From the NCBI RefSeq assembly GCF_900096995.1, contig NZ_OANT01000011.1, forward strand, positions 1 through 64,000: a stretch of 64,000 bases of DNA. The letters run 5' to 3'. The translations under genes were made by a program, and so were the position numbers. The notes beneath the pieces are model-generated. The model saw only the letters and a program-made list of their open reading frames with translations. It searched no databases and was not told the DNA's origin. Positions 1-8,453 of this stretch are shown one piece after another. Source of the stretch: Acinetobacter puyangensis. Lineage in GTDB: Bacteria > Pseudomonadota > Gammaproteobacteria > Pseudomonadales > Moraxellaceae. How positions within the stretch are numbered: position 1 is the stretch's first letter; each line of letters starts with the position of its first letter.

Positions 1-471
1 CTACAACATGCTGCGGGTGTAGCAGGATTTGAAGGTGCACAAGTCATCAGTAATGATGATTTTTGGACCACGGACATGGATATTTTTATTCCTGCAGCAC
101 TGGAAGGGCAGATCACTGTTGAAAGAGCACAAAACATCAAGGCAAAATTAATCCTTGAAGGTGCCAACGGTCCAACCTATATCGAGGCCGATGATATCCT
201 GACGCAAAGAAATATTATTGTTGTACCGGATGTGGTATGCAATTCGGGTGGTGTAACAGTCAGTTATTTTGAATGGGTGCAGGATATGGCAAGTTTCTTC
301 TGGAGTGAAGAAGAAATCAATCAACGTCTGGATAAACTCATGGTTCAGGTGGTGGATGATGTCTGGAACATGGCCAATCAACATCTTTGTTCACTGCGTA
401 CCGCTGCCTATATTCTTGCATGTCGCCGTATTTTGACCGCACGTAAAGAACGTGGTGTATTTCCGGGATAA
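1..471 (+). CDS. Glutamate dehydrogenase, C-terminal part (partial)
   Basis: Reading frame 1 is open from the first base, so the gene begins upstream of the window; 156 residues are visible. The sequence has the C-terminal NAD(P)-binding half typical of the Glu/Leu/Phe/Val dehydrogenase family, including a segment ending in LEGANGP and the DVVCNSGGVTVSYFEW stretch characteristic of glutamate dehydrogenases. The enzyme interconverts glutamate and 2-oxoglutarate plus ammonia in the cytoplasm. Cofactor preference cannot be judged from this fragment. It is followed by a short AT-rich gap and a convergent LysR-type gene, so it appears to be the last gene of its transcription unit. Confidence 0.9.
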   Translation, partial: LQHAAGVAGFEGAQVISNDDFWTTDMDIFIPAALEGQITVERAQNIKAKLILEGANGPTYIEADDILTQRNIIVVPDVVCNSGGVTVSYFEWVQDMASFFWSEEEINQRLDKLMVQVVDDVWNMANQHLCSLRTAAYILACRRILTARKERGVFPG

Positions 472-555
472 TATCTAAATTGATAAAATATCCTATTTAC
501 GATTTATATATGCAGTGATGATTTACTCAAAAATAATCACTGCATGATTCTGAAA

Positions 556-1560
556 TCATATGCTATTCCATGGTGCCTGCTGCCATCTTTCAAGTAAAAA
601 ATCACTGAATACAGTCAGTCGGCGTGGAACTGGTTCTCTTCGTGCTCGTACAAGACTGATTTTCGAGGCACTTCCCTCCCAGTCAGGTAGTATGCGTACT
701 AGTTGGCCGCTGCGCAGTTCTTCATGAATATCCCAGGTTTCTCGCATAGAGATTCCTAGTCCGGCCAGGCACCACTCATGTAAAACCTCACCATTGTCGC
801 TACATAGTGGACCACTTACCATAACCGTCTGTTCATACTTATCATTACGAAACGTCCAATTATTCTGTAATAGCCCAGGATATGCAAACACCAGACAATT
901 ATGTTGACTCAATTGCTCGATATGGGTAGGGCATCCATAGGCCTTAATGTAATTTGGTGAGGCAACAATAATACGTCGATTATCCGTTATCCTTCTGGCA
1001 AGCAATCTTGAATCTGCTAACTCTCCTATACGAATAGCTAGATCCAAATCATCACGATATAAATCCTGTATATGATCCGAAAGACGTAAATCAAATCCAA
1101 CTTTTGGGTATAAGCGGCAAAAATCGGTGATTGCCGGCGCTACAAATTTGCGTCCGAACGGGGCTGGAGCGGTCAAACGTATATTGCCGGTCAGTTCCTG
1201 ACTGCCACCTCTTGCCAATTCTTTAACTTCTTCCAAAACTGACAGGGCGACACGCGCTCTTTCGGCAATAGCGCGCCCCTCGTCCGTGATGCGCAGGTTA
1301 CGGGTGTTCCGTTCAAACAAGGTGGTTCCGAGAGCACCTTCCAACCTAGCGATTTGCTTGCTGACGACTTTGGGCGCAATTTGGAGGTCTCTAGCCGCTG
1401 CCGAAAAGCTTTGGCGGTCAACCACGTGCAGGAAAACGGCGAGATCATCATTACGCAATTTATTTGGGCCATTTTGGAGTAAGTGTTTGTCGATTTTAGG
1501 CACTTTGAAGCATAAAGTAAATCGTCCAGAATGACTGTTGACCATGTTCATCCGGCGCAT
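556..1560 (-). CDS. LysR-family transcriptional regulator
   Basis: An N-terminal winged HTH (RNDDLAVFLHVVDRQSFSAAA onwards, with the KQIARLEGALGTTLFER recognition region) is followed by a LysR substrate-binding domain, which defines a LysR-type regulator. It is divergent from the DJ-1/MFS pair that starts at 1623 and probably controls it, as is usual for divergent LysR genes. The start is uncertain. The ATG at 1560 has an AAGG about ten bases upstream and gives 334 aa. A TTG at 1458, right before RNDDL, would give the family's normal length of about 300 aa. Base composition lies between that of the AT-rich surroundings and the GC-rich target genes. The effector is unknown. Confidence 0.88.
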   Translation of the reverse strand: MRRMNMVNSHSGRFTLCFKVPKIDKHLLQNGPNKLRNDDLAVFLHVVDRQSFSAAARDLQIAPKVVSKQIARLEGALGTTLFERNTRNLRITDEGRAIAERARVALSVLEEVKELARGGSQELTGNIRLTAPAPFGRKFVAPAITDFCRLYPKVGFDLRLSDHIQDLYRDDLDLAIRIGELADSRLLARRITDNRRIIVASPNYIKAYGCPTHIEQLSQHNCLVFAYPGLLQNNWTFRNDKYEQTVMVSGPLCSDNGEVLHEWCLAGLGISMRETWDIHEELRSGQLVRILPDWEGSASKISLVRARREPVPRRLTVFSDFLLERWQQAPWNSI

Positions 1561-1622
1561 ACAACTCGACCTTGTTGCCGAGTACCAGAGCAACTTTCAT
1601 CAAACTTCTAAGGAGCCATGAG

Positions 1623-2336
1623 ATGTCACAGCGCATACTCTTTGTATTGACCAGTCATGATAGGAAAAGCGTTGCAAACGCTCCCGAGGGCGTGCCCAGC
1701 GGCTTCTATTTGTCTGAGGTGACTCACCCGCACAAAGTTCTCACCGAGGCAGGATTCAGCATCGATTTTGTCAGTCCAAAGGGTGGTAAGACCCATGTCG
1801 ATGGGTTGAACCTGAACGATCCGGTGAATGCTGAATTCTGGAACGACCCCACGCTTCGCGCGGCCACTGAAAACACGTTGGCACCGTCGCAGATCGATCC
1901 CGATGTCTACGATGCGATCTTCTATGCCGGTGGTCACGCAACGATGTGGGATTTTCCTGACAATGCAGAGTTGGCATCAATCGCGGCCCGCATCTATGAG
2001 CGGGGTGGCGTAGTATCCGCAGTTTGCCATGGCGCGGCTGGATTGATGAACATCAAGCTCTCCGATGGTCGCTATCTGGTCACAGGCAAAAAAGTCTCGG
2101 CCTTCACCCATGATGAGGAGCGCGCGGTCGGATTGTACGACATCGTGCCGTTTCTGCTGGCTGATGTTCTCGAAGAACGTGGAGCGAAGCATCTGCCGGC
2201 AGCAAACTTCGAAGCCCAGGTCGTCGTAAGTGATCGGCTTGTAACTGGGCAGAACCCTGCGTCGGCCAAAGGCGTAGCCGAAGCAATACTGTCTCTGTTG
2301 GTATCCAGCACGCTCATAGGCGGGCCTAAGCCATGA
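1623..2336 (+). CDS. DJ-1/PfpI-family protein (class I glutamine amidotransferase-like, Hsp31-like)
   Basis: A 237-aa protein of the DJ-1/PfpI superfamily. The nucleophile elbow AVCHGAAG carries Cys135-His136, and the FYAGGHATMWDFPDN loop is typical of the HchA/Hsp31-like branch. Members act as glyoxalase III/deglycase-type stress enzymes or as chaperones; which applies here cannot be told. The ATG at 1623 has AAGGAG eight bases upstream, which is better than the ATG at 1572. Its stop overlaps the next start (ATGA at 2333-2336), so the two genes are translationally coupled. The DNA is strikingly GC-rich compared with genes after 3600, suggesting horizontal transfer together with the MFS gene. 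Confidence 0.9.
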   Translation: MSQRILFVLTSHDRKSVANAPEGVPSGFYLSEVTHPHKVLTEAGFSIDFVSPKGGKTHVDGLNLNDPVNAEFWNDPTLRAATENTLAPSQIDPDVYDAIFYAGGHATMWDFPDNAELASIAARIYERGGVVSAVCHGAAGLMNIKLSDGRYLVTGKKVSAFTHDEERAVGLYDIVPFLLADVLEERGAKHLPAANFEAQVVVSDRLVTGQNPASAKGVAEAILSLLVSSTLIGGPKP

Positions 2337-3502
2337 ATGAGCGTATGCCTTTCGTCATCTACGTCTTCGCACTCTGCGCTTTTGCGCTGGGTTTTACCGA
2401 GTTCGTGACTATCGGTCTGGTGTCCAACATTTCGGCGGATCTTCATACCAGCATTAGCCAAGTGGGGACGGCGGTGACGGCCTATGCGCTGGGCGCGGTG
2501 ATCGGCGCGCCAGGGCTGACGGCGCTTGCAACGCGTTGGCCGCGTAAGCGGCTGCTTTTGGTGGCCATGGGCTTGTTCACACTTGGCAATGCGATAGTGA
2601 GCTTATCGGAGGCATTGACGCCGATGCTCATTGCTCGTTTCACTTCCGGACTCGGCCATGGCGTTTTCCTTGCCGTAGCTTCGAGCGTTGCCACACAACT
2701 TGTCGGTCGCAATCGTGCCGGTGCCGCCGTCGCCGTTGTGTTCGGTGGATTGACACTTGCTCTGGCTCTGGGCGTACCCTTGGGAACATACCTCGGCAGT
2801 CTTCTGAATTGGCAGGTGATCTTTATGGCGGTAGCTGCCAGCGGCGCCATCGGTTTTATGGGATTGCTCTTCCTGATGCCGACCGATCACAATGACGCCT
2901 CTGCTCAGGCCAATGCAATGGACGGGCTCAAGACTATGTTCAATCCGCGCCTACTGGCAGGCGCAGGTATCACGGTTTTGGCTTATGCCGGTTCATTCGC
3001 ACTCTACACCTACATCTCACCTATTCTCTTGCAAGTGACACAGGTTGGCGAAAGCACCAGCAGCCTGCTCATGCTCTGTTATGGCATCATGGCAGCCATC
3101 GGCAACATTTGGGGTGGACGCCTGACGGACCGCAAGGGGGCTGATTATGCCGTGATGGTGGCGTTGGTTGGGCTGGCCGTAGTTCTGCTTGCTATATGGG
3201 TGTCAGCCTCATCACTTGTGCTGATGGTATTGCTGGTCGGATTGTTAGGTGCTCTGACCTATGCGGCTGTCCCAGCGCTTCAGGCACGTGTGATAGGCCT
3301 ATCTCATGACGATGCACCGCAGGCATCTGCGGTTGCCGCAGGGCTAAACATTGCCGGATTTAACGGTGGCATCGCCTTAGGGTCAATTTTGGGAGGCATT
3401 GCTCTGGAAAGTGCCGGCCTTATGAGCACTGCATGGGTCGGAGCGGCTATTGTTACTTTGGGTATATTCTGGATGTTATGGCAGAAATATCGGTTTAGAT
3501 AA
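2333..3502 (+). CDS. MFS transporter, DHA1-type drug/sugar efflux
   Basis: A 389-aa polytopic membrane protein with about twelve hydrophobic segments. It has the MFS loop between TM2 and TM3 (LATRWPRKRLLL) and the equivalent GRLTDRKG in the second half. The overall pattern resembles AraJ/YdhP-like DHA1 exporters of the inner membrane. The start overlaps the preceding DJ-1 stop by four bases, which implies co-expression. The pairing of a DJ-1/Hsp31-like enzyme with an exporter suggests detoxification of a reactive or toxic compound, but no substrate can be assigned. Base composition is GC-rich like its partner and unlike the rest of the window. Confidence 0.9.
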   Translation: MNERMPFVIYVFALCAFALGFTEFVTIGLVSNISADLHTSISQVGTAVTAYALGAVIGAPGLTALATRWPRKRLLLVAMGLFTLGNAIVSLSEALTPMLIARFTSGLGHGVFLAVASSVATQLVGRNRAGAAVAVVFGGLTLALALGVPLGTYLGSLLNWQVIFMAVAASGAIGFMGLLFLMPTDHNDASAQANAMDGLKTMFNPRLLAGAGITVLAYAGSFALYTYISPILLQVTQVGESTSSLLMLCYGIMAAIGNIWGGRLTDRKGADYAVMVALVGLAVVLLAIWVSASSLVLMVLLVGLLGALTYAAVPALQARVIGLSHDDAPQASAVAAGLNIAGFNGGIALGSILGGIALESAGLMSTAWVGAAIVTLGIFWMLWQKYRFR

Positions 3503-3631
3503 ATTCCGATATTTAGCCGTCTTACTAATAGAAATATGAATCAATAGGTTGATGTCGATAAAACAAAAATCGGCATAAATTTTAAGTCTGAGCACAAATT
3601 GCTAAATGATGAAACATATTTAGGCTTGGTA

Positions 3632-4990
3632 TCACTTACCAATACAAAACGATCCGAAAATCTTACCGAGTAAATCATCTGCACTAAAATCACCTGTAAT
3701 CTCACTCAGTGCATTTTGTGCCAGACGCAGTGACTCAGCCACCAGTTCACCGGCATGATAGTCTACCAACTGAATACGGGCCTCTGAGAGATAGTTTTGA
3801 GTGCGCTGCATGGCATCCAAATGTCGGGTACGGGCAATAAAGGTGTCTTCTTCTGGCTGGAAGCCTGCATATTGCGTCACCACATCCACCAGTTGTTCAA
3901 TGCCCTGATTTTGTTTTGCAGATAATACGACGCGCTGATAATCCTGCAACTGATCAATATGCGCTGCGGTTGCGGTCAAATCACATTTATTGGCAATTAA
4001 AATCAGCCGTTTTGGGTCCATATATTCGGCAAAAAACTGTTCTGCCAACTGCAATGGCTGTTGTTCCTGACTCAGATCATAAACAAATAGCAGTAAATCT
4101 GCCTGTTCAATCGCTTTATAAGCACGGCGGATACCTTCTTGTTCTACCACATCCCCAGTATCCCTTAAACCAGCGGTATCGGTTAATGTGATCGGTAAAC
4201 CTTTTAGACTGATTTTTTCATGTAATACATCACGGGTGGTACCTGCAATATCCGTTACAATGGCACGATCTACCCCGGCAAGCGCATTGAGTAAACTGGA
4301 TTTTCCGGCATTCGGTTTACCGGCAATCACTACCTGCAAGCCTTCACGTAATAGCTGTCCCTGACGTGCTGATTGCTGTACATTTTTGACCGCCATTTGC
4401 ACATCTTCCAGCAAGGCCAGAATTTTGCCATCGGCCAAGAAATCAATTTCTTCTTCGGGGAAATCAATGGCAGCTTCGACATGCAAACGTAGATGAATCA
4501 GTTTTTCCAGTACTGCATTGACACGCTCGGAAAATGCACCCTGTAAAGAGCGTACCGCAGACCGTGCTGCGGCTTGTGAAGTGGCATCAATCAAATCGGC
4601 AATGGCTTCGGCCTGGACTAGATCCATCTTGCCATTTTCAAAGGCACGCATGGAAAATTCGCCGGCTTTGGCAGCTGTTGCACCCAGTTGTAGAACCCGA
4701 GCGAGCAGGGCATTTTGAATGACAGGTCCACCATGCCCCTGGAGTTCCACCACATCTTCTCCGGTAAATGAATGTGGATTCGGGAAACACAATACCAAGC
4801 CCTCATCCATCACTTCATCCGTCTCATCAAGAAACTGACGAAAGCCGGCCATTCTGGCGGGGGCTAAAGTCTTACCCGTTAAAGCTTCGGCAATCACAAA
4901 TGCTTTAGGCCCTGAAAGGCGAATCACACCGACACCACCACGGCCTGGCGGAGTTGCAATCGCAGCAATAGTAGAATTGGTGGCGAGCAT
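3632..4990 (-). CDS. mnmE: tRNA modification GTPase MnmE
   Basis: MnmE works with MnmG to form 5-(carboxy)methylaminomethyluridine at the wobble position of certain tRNAs. An N-terminal tetrahydrofolate-binding domain (IAAIATPPGRGGVGVIRLSGP) is followed by a helical domain. Inserted in that is a G domain with P-loop GKPNAGKSS, switch DTAGLRD and NKCD. The protein ends in the conserved CIGK, whose Cys is the family hallmark. The start at 4990 (452 aa) is preferred over 4996 because AGGA then sits eight bases upstream rather than two. It is the last gene of the leftward rpmH-rnpA-yidD-yidC-mnmE series, separated from yidC by a hairpin that may attenuate transcription. Confidence 0.97.
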   Translation of the reverse strand: MLATNSTIAAIATPPGRGGVGVIRLSGPKAFVIAEALTGKTLAPARMAGFRQFLDETDEVMDEGLVLCFPNPHSFTGEDVVELQGHGGPVIQNALLARVLQLGATAAKAGEFSMRAFENGKMDLVQAEAIADLIDATSQAAARSAVRSLQGAFSERVNAVLEKLIHLRLHVEAAIDFPEEEIDFLADGKILALLEDVQMAVKNVQQSARQGQLLREGLQVVIAGKPNAGKSSLLNALAGVDRAIVTDIAGTTRDVLHEKISLKGLPITLTDTAGLRDTGDVVEQEGIRRAYKAIEQADLLLFVYDLSQEQQPLQLAEQFFAEYMDPKRLILIANKCDLTATAAHIDQLQDYQRVVLSAKQNQGIEQLVDVVTQYAGFQPEEDTFIARTRHLDAMQRTQNYLSEARIQLVDYHAGELVAESLRLAQNALSEITGDFSADDLLGKIFGSFCIGK

Positions 4991-5024
4991 GGGCATGGTC
5001 CTGTATCAAAATCGAGGCAATAAA

Positions 5025-5058
5025 AAATCCGCCTAAGATTATCATCTTAAGCGGATTT
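5025..5058 (-). terminator. Hairpin between yidC and mnmE
   Basis: Two 15-base arms (5025-5039 and 5044-5058) pair with one mismatch around a four-base loop. Read on the minus strand, the stem is followed by a run of T (ATTTTTTATT). This is a rho-independent terminator shape directly after yidC. It probably reduces rather than abolishes read-through into mnmE, because no separate strong promoter is obvious in the short gap. Confidence 0.7.
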
Positions 5059-5074
5059 ATTCAGCTAGTTTAGC

Positions 5075-6796
5075 TTAATTTGCAACTTTCGCTGCACGTT
5101 CTTTTTCCGCATTCTTATTGATAAACCATTGTTGTAAAATGGTAATACTGTTGTTGACAATCCAGTATAAAACCAGACCAGCAGGGAAGAACAGCATAAA
5201 GACTGTGAAAATGATCGGCATTAAACGAAATACCTTGGCTTGCATTGGATCGGCAGGTTGCGGATTCAGCATTTGCTGAACGAACATGGTGATCCCCATT
5301 AATAACGGCAGAATGAACCATGGATCCATTGCCGATAAATCTTGAATCCACAGAATCCATGGCGCATGACGCAATTCCACACTTTCCATCAGCACCCAGT
5401 ACAAGGCCAGGAAAATCGGCATTTGCAATAATAATGGCAGACAACCGGACAAAGGATTAACCTGTTCACGTTTATATAACGCCATCATTTCTTGAGAAAA
5501 CCGCATACGGTCTTCGCCAAATTCTTCTTTCATGCGCTGCATTTCGGGTGCAATAACCCGCATTTTTGCCATCGAACGATAACTTTTTGCAGATAATGGC
5601 CATAAAATCAATTTCACCAGAATCGTCAATAGAATGATTGACCAGCCCCAGTTTCCTACGATTTTATGAAAGAACTCAAGTCCCCAGAACAATGGCTGTG
5701 CAATCGGCCATAACCAGCCATAATCAACCGTTTGATTTAAACCAGCTGCCAGATCTTTCAATTCTGATTGAATTTTAGGGCCAGAATATAAAGTTGCACC
5801 GATATCGTATTGTTTGCCAGCAGGCACATTGACCAAGGGTGAACGGAATCCAATAATATGATAATCACCCGTATTACGGGATTCTAAATGCGCAGTATAA
5901 TTGGCATCGGGTACCCATGCAGATACAAAGTAATGCTGGACAATCGCAACCCAGCCACCTTTGCTTTGCTGGTTTAACTTTTCTTCATTAAAGTTGGTAA
6001 ATTTCAGCTTGTTATAATGCTCATCCTGCGTACCCCAAGCGCCGCCCAAATAGGTTCCAAGGGTAAAAATCCCCTGATCCGATTTACCCGGATCTTCTGC
6101 GCTGTCACGTTTTAACTGAGCGAACATTTGACCTTGCCAGTTGGCATTACTGCGGTTCACAATGCGATAGTTAACCGCAATTGGAAAATCACCTTGGGTA
6201 AAGCTAAAGGTTTTAATGATTTCCACGCCATCGGCAGTTTTATAGACCAGTGGGACTTCAAGCACTTGCTGTGCTTTGTCGTCTTTGTCCTTTACAGTTT
6301 TTGCATCAGTCAAACCATAGGAAGTTTTTGCGACTTCATAAAGTGGTCTGCCTTGCGCGCTTTGGTCGGGTCCATTGGTACCAATTAGACCAGATTGTGC
6401 AATATAGACATGTTTGTCATTTTGCAGCATGACAAAGGGTTGATCACTGTCTTTACTCTTGTCATGCGTCAGTAATTCCAGACGAACAATATCGCCACCT
6501 TTGGGATCAATCCATACATTATATTTGTCTGTTTTTACAGAAACAAGTTGATGTGTCACAGATGGCGCTGTGCTTGCTGCCGCAGCGGGTGTCACATTCG
6601 ACTGTGGAATATCTGTTGCAGCAGTATTTGTTTGTTGCGTTGGAAGATCCGCCGAGTTATTACCAGCTTGTGCTACCACCGCAGGCGGTGTTTCAACATT
6701 TGCTTTATGGCCATAATCCTGTTGCCAGGCCAAAATCAGCAAATATGCAGTCACAAACATGGCACCGAGAATCGCAAACCTGGCCCATTGTTGCAT
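5075..6796 (-). CDS. yidC: Membrane protein insertase YidC
   Basis: A 573-aa inner-membrane insertase that works alone or with SecYEG. An N-terminal transmembrane segment (residues about 5-25) is followed by a long periplasmic beta domain with a Thr/Ala/Pro-rich linker near residues 40-85. The conserved C-terminal 60KD_IMP domain begins about residue 365 (YGWLWPIAQPLFWGLEFFHK) and has five membrane segments and the cytoplasmic KSYRSMAKMR loop. Length and architecture are normal for gammaproteobacterial YidC. It sits between yidD and mnmE in the canonical origin-proximal order. Confidence 0.97.
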   Translation of the reverse strand: MQQWARFAILGAMFVTAYLLILAWQQDYGHKANVETPPAVVAQAGNNSADLPTQQTNTAATDIPQSNVTPAAAASTAPSVTHQLVSVKTDKYNVWIDPKGGDIVRLELLTHDKSKDSDQPFVMLQNDKHVYIAQSGLIGTNGPDQSAQGRPLYEVAKTSYGLTDAKTVKDKDDKAQQVLEVPLVYKTADGVEIIKTFSFTQGDFPIAVNYRIVNRSNANWQGQMFAQLKRDSAEDPGKSDQGIFTLGTYLGGAWGTQDEHYNKLKFTNFNEEKLNQQSKGGWVAIVQHYFVSAWVPDANYTAHLESRNTGDYHIIGFRSPLVNVPAGKQYDIGATLYSGPKIQSELKDLAAGLNQTVDYGWLWPIAQPLFWGLEFFHKIVGNWGWSIILLTILVKLILWPLSAKSYRSMAKMRVIAPEMQRMKEEFGEDRMRFSQEMMALYKREQVNPLSGCLPLLLQMPIFLALYWVLMESVELRHAPWILWIQDLSAMDPWFILPLLMGITMFVQQMLNPQPADPMQAKVFRLMPIIFTVFMLFFPAGLVLYWIVNNSITILQQWFINKNAEKERAAKVAN

Positions 6797-6834
6797 AGTG
6801 TTTACCCTAAATTTTAAATAGAGGTTGAATTGTA

Positions 6835-7122
6835 TTAACGTTCACGCAAGGGTACATAAACGTAAGAAATTTGAGAATCATAAAGTTGAAACGAAATACA
6901 TCGTAAAGGTTTTGGCGGCACCGGATCATAGCCATAACCACCCCAAGGATGACAACGACACACCCGTCTTGTACTCAAATAAACTCCCTTTACCGTACCA
7001 TGAATATGTAACGCTTCAATAGCATATTGAGAACAGGTTGGAATATAACGACAACGTGGTCCAAGTAGCGGACTAATCACAATTTGATAAAAGCGGATAC
7101 ACCAATGTAATATTTTTTGCAT
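6835..7122 (-). CDS. yidD: Membrane protein insertion efficiency factor YidD
   Basis: A 95-aa protein with the YidD hallmarks: an amphipathic N-terminal helix ([19 protein letters not shown]), the [11 protein letters not shown] motif with paired Cys, and a [15 protein letters not shown] motif. The family is thought to assist insertion of inner-membrane proteins together with YidC. It lies between rnpA (12 bases away) and yidC on the same strand. The C-terminal tail is a little divergent. The overlapping frames on the plus strand are not coding. Confidence 0.93.
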   Translation of the reverse strand: MQKILHWCIRFYQIVISPLLGPRCRYIPTCSQYAIEALHIHGTVKGVYLSTRRVCRCHPWGGYGYDPVPPKPLRCISFQLYDSQISYVYVPLRER

Positions 7123-7134
7123 TGGTTCACTCTA

Positions 7135-7533
7135 CTATAAGGTAGATAAAGCTTTATTTTGTTGGAGTTTATTTTTGGCGAGTAGACGCTTTAATTTATT
7201 CCACGCCATATTTAATTGTTGCTGCAATTCTGCATTAGATATTTGCTCAATCCCAACTTTTGGCATCACAACAATATCTAAACCCAACAATTGATGCTGG
7301 TTTAAGCGAAAACTTTCACGACTAATACGTTTCACACGATTGCGCTCATGCGCACGTCGCACTTTTTTCTTAGCCACCACCAAACCAATACGACGCGAAT
7401 CTGTATCAGGTGATAAACTGGCTAAAATCAAAAAGCTAGGTTGGTGCACTTTAAATAAAGTGTGATTAAATACACCTGCATAATCTTTAGCGCAACGTAA
7501 ACGCACGTCTTTACCAAAAGAATAAAGTGCCAT
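7135..7533 (-). CDS. rnpA: Ribonuclease P protein component
   Basis: A 132-aa basic protein, the protein subunit of RNase P that helps the catalytic RNA cleave tRNA 5' leaders. It has the [18 protein letters not shown]-terminus and the signature RNR box in [15 protein letters not shown]. It follows rpmH after 36 bases, in the classical rpmH-rnpA arrangement found in nearly all bacteria, and is followed closely by yidD. The length is normal for the family, with a Lys/Gln-rich tail. Confidence 0.96.
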   Translation of the reverse strand: MALYSFGKDVRLRCAKDYAGVFNHTLFKVHQPSFLILASLSPDTDSRRIGLVVAKKKVRRAHERNRVKRISRESFRLNQHQLLGLDIVVMPKVGIEQISNAELQQQLNMAWNKLKRLLAKNKLQQNKALSTL

Positions 7534-7569
7534 ACAACCTTGTCAACGCAGTCTTAACAGTATAATAAA

Positions 7570-7704
7570 TTATACTGTTAAGCTGTGACGACCTTTTGCA
7601 CGACGACGTGCAAGCACTTGACGACCAGCTTTAGTCGCCATACGAGCGCGGAAACCGTGAACGCGTTTGCGTTTTAATTCACTCGGTTGGAATGTACGTT
7701 TCAT
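7570..7704 (-). CDS. rpmH: 50S ribosomal protein L34
   Basis: A 44-codon gene with ATG at 7702-7704 and TAA at 7570-7572. The product begins [14 protein letters not shown] and contains [21 protein letters not shown], the near-invariant L34 sequence. It is the first gene of the leftward series and the last gene before oriC. A GTTTCACC-type spacer leads into the AT-rich origin upstream, where its promoter must lie. It is too short for a generic gene-length filter but unambiguous. Confidence 0.97.
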
Positions 7705-8453
7705 GGTGAAACTCCAAATCAATCATCTCTATAAAGGTGCGCAATTTTAGTCGTCTGTACCGGATGTGTCAATGCAAAACCCAATAAACTTGCTAAGTTT
7801 CGTTCAAAAAAAGCAAGAATGTTTGAATTTAAATTCAAAAACGTTATTTTAAATTTAAAACTTGCTTGTGTTGTATTTAATTTTGAATTCAAACTTGAGT
7901 TAACTGATATAAAGTTATCAACACTTCTAAATTCAAACAAATTCTTTCAAGATCAATTATAAAGTCTATGTAATACAAGCTATCTATGCTGTTTTATTGC
8001 TACAGATAGCATTAAAAGATATGAACACAGTCAATAGCGGTCACATCAAGCATGATATTTTTGAATTCAAATTTAAACTTTATCAAGTTTTCCCCAGTTT
8101 ACGGGCTTCTTATAATTAAATTTATAAATTTAAAATTTAAACTTATTATTATTAGCACCCGAAATAACTGTGGAAAGGGCTATTTTCTTTAAATTTATTA
8201 TAAGAATAGCGTGTGGATAAGTTTGTTTGCTTTAAAAGATTAAATTGTGGATAAGTTTGTGCTATATTTTATCCACAAGTTGTGATTAAAGTTATCCACA
8301 TGCTGTTTTGAATTTAAATTTAGTGTTGTCTGTGGATATTTTGCACATCCGTTGCGTATAACTTATGACAGCTGTTGATAACTTCGTTAGAATGGCGACC
8401 CTCTTGTATGGTGCAAGACGATTTTTGAATTTAAAAGAGATAGGGGACAAACT
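7705..8453. other. Chromosomal replication origin region (oriC)
   Basis: This 750-base AT-rich gap between rpmH and dnaA has no coding potential. Consensus DnaA boxes (TTATCCACA or its complement) are at 8212-8220(-), 8246-8254(-), 8269-8277(+) and 8292-8300(+). Weaker ones are at 7915-7923 (TTATCAACA), 8331-8339 (one mismatch) and 8373-8381 (TGTTGATAA). Interspersed are many copies of a TTGAATTTAAA-type motif, several forming perfect palindromes (7822-7839; 7847-7860), suitable for strand opening. The box at 8373-8381 is just before a TAGAAT -10-like hexamer upstream of dnaA, consistent with autoregulation. Position and content match origins between rpmH and dnaA in gammaproteobacteria. Confidence 0.93.

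Noticed and set aside
6825-7022. Plus-strand frame opposite yidD
   Set aside because: Shadow of the conserved yidD gene.
7719-7940. Minus-strand open frame of 73 codons in oriC
   Set aside because: It consists of the AT-rich palindromic motif read as Asn/Leu/Phe/Lys and lies in the origin.
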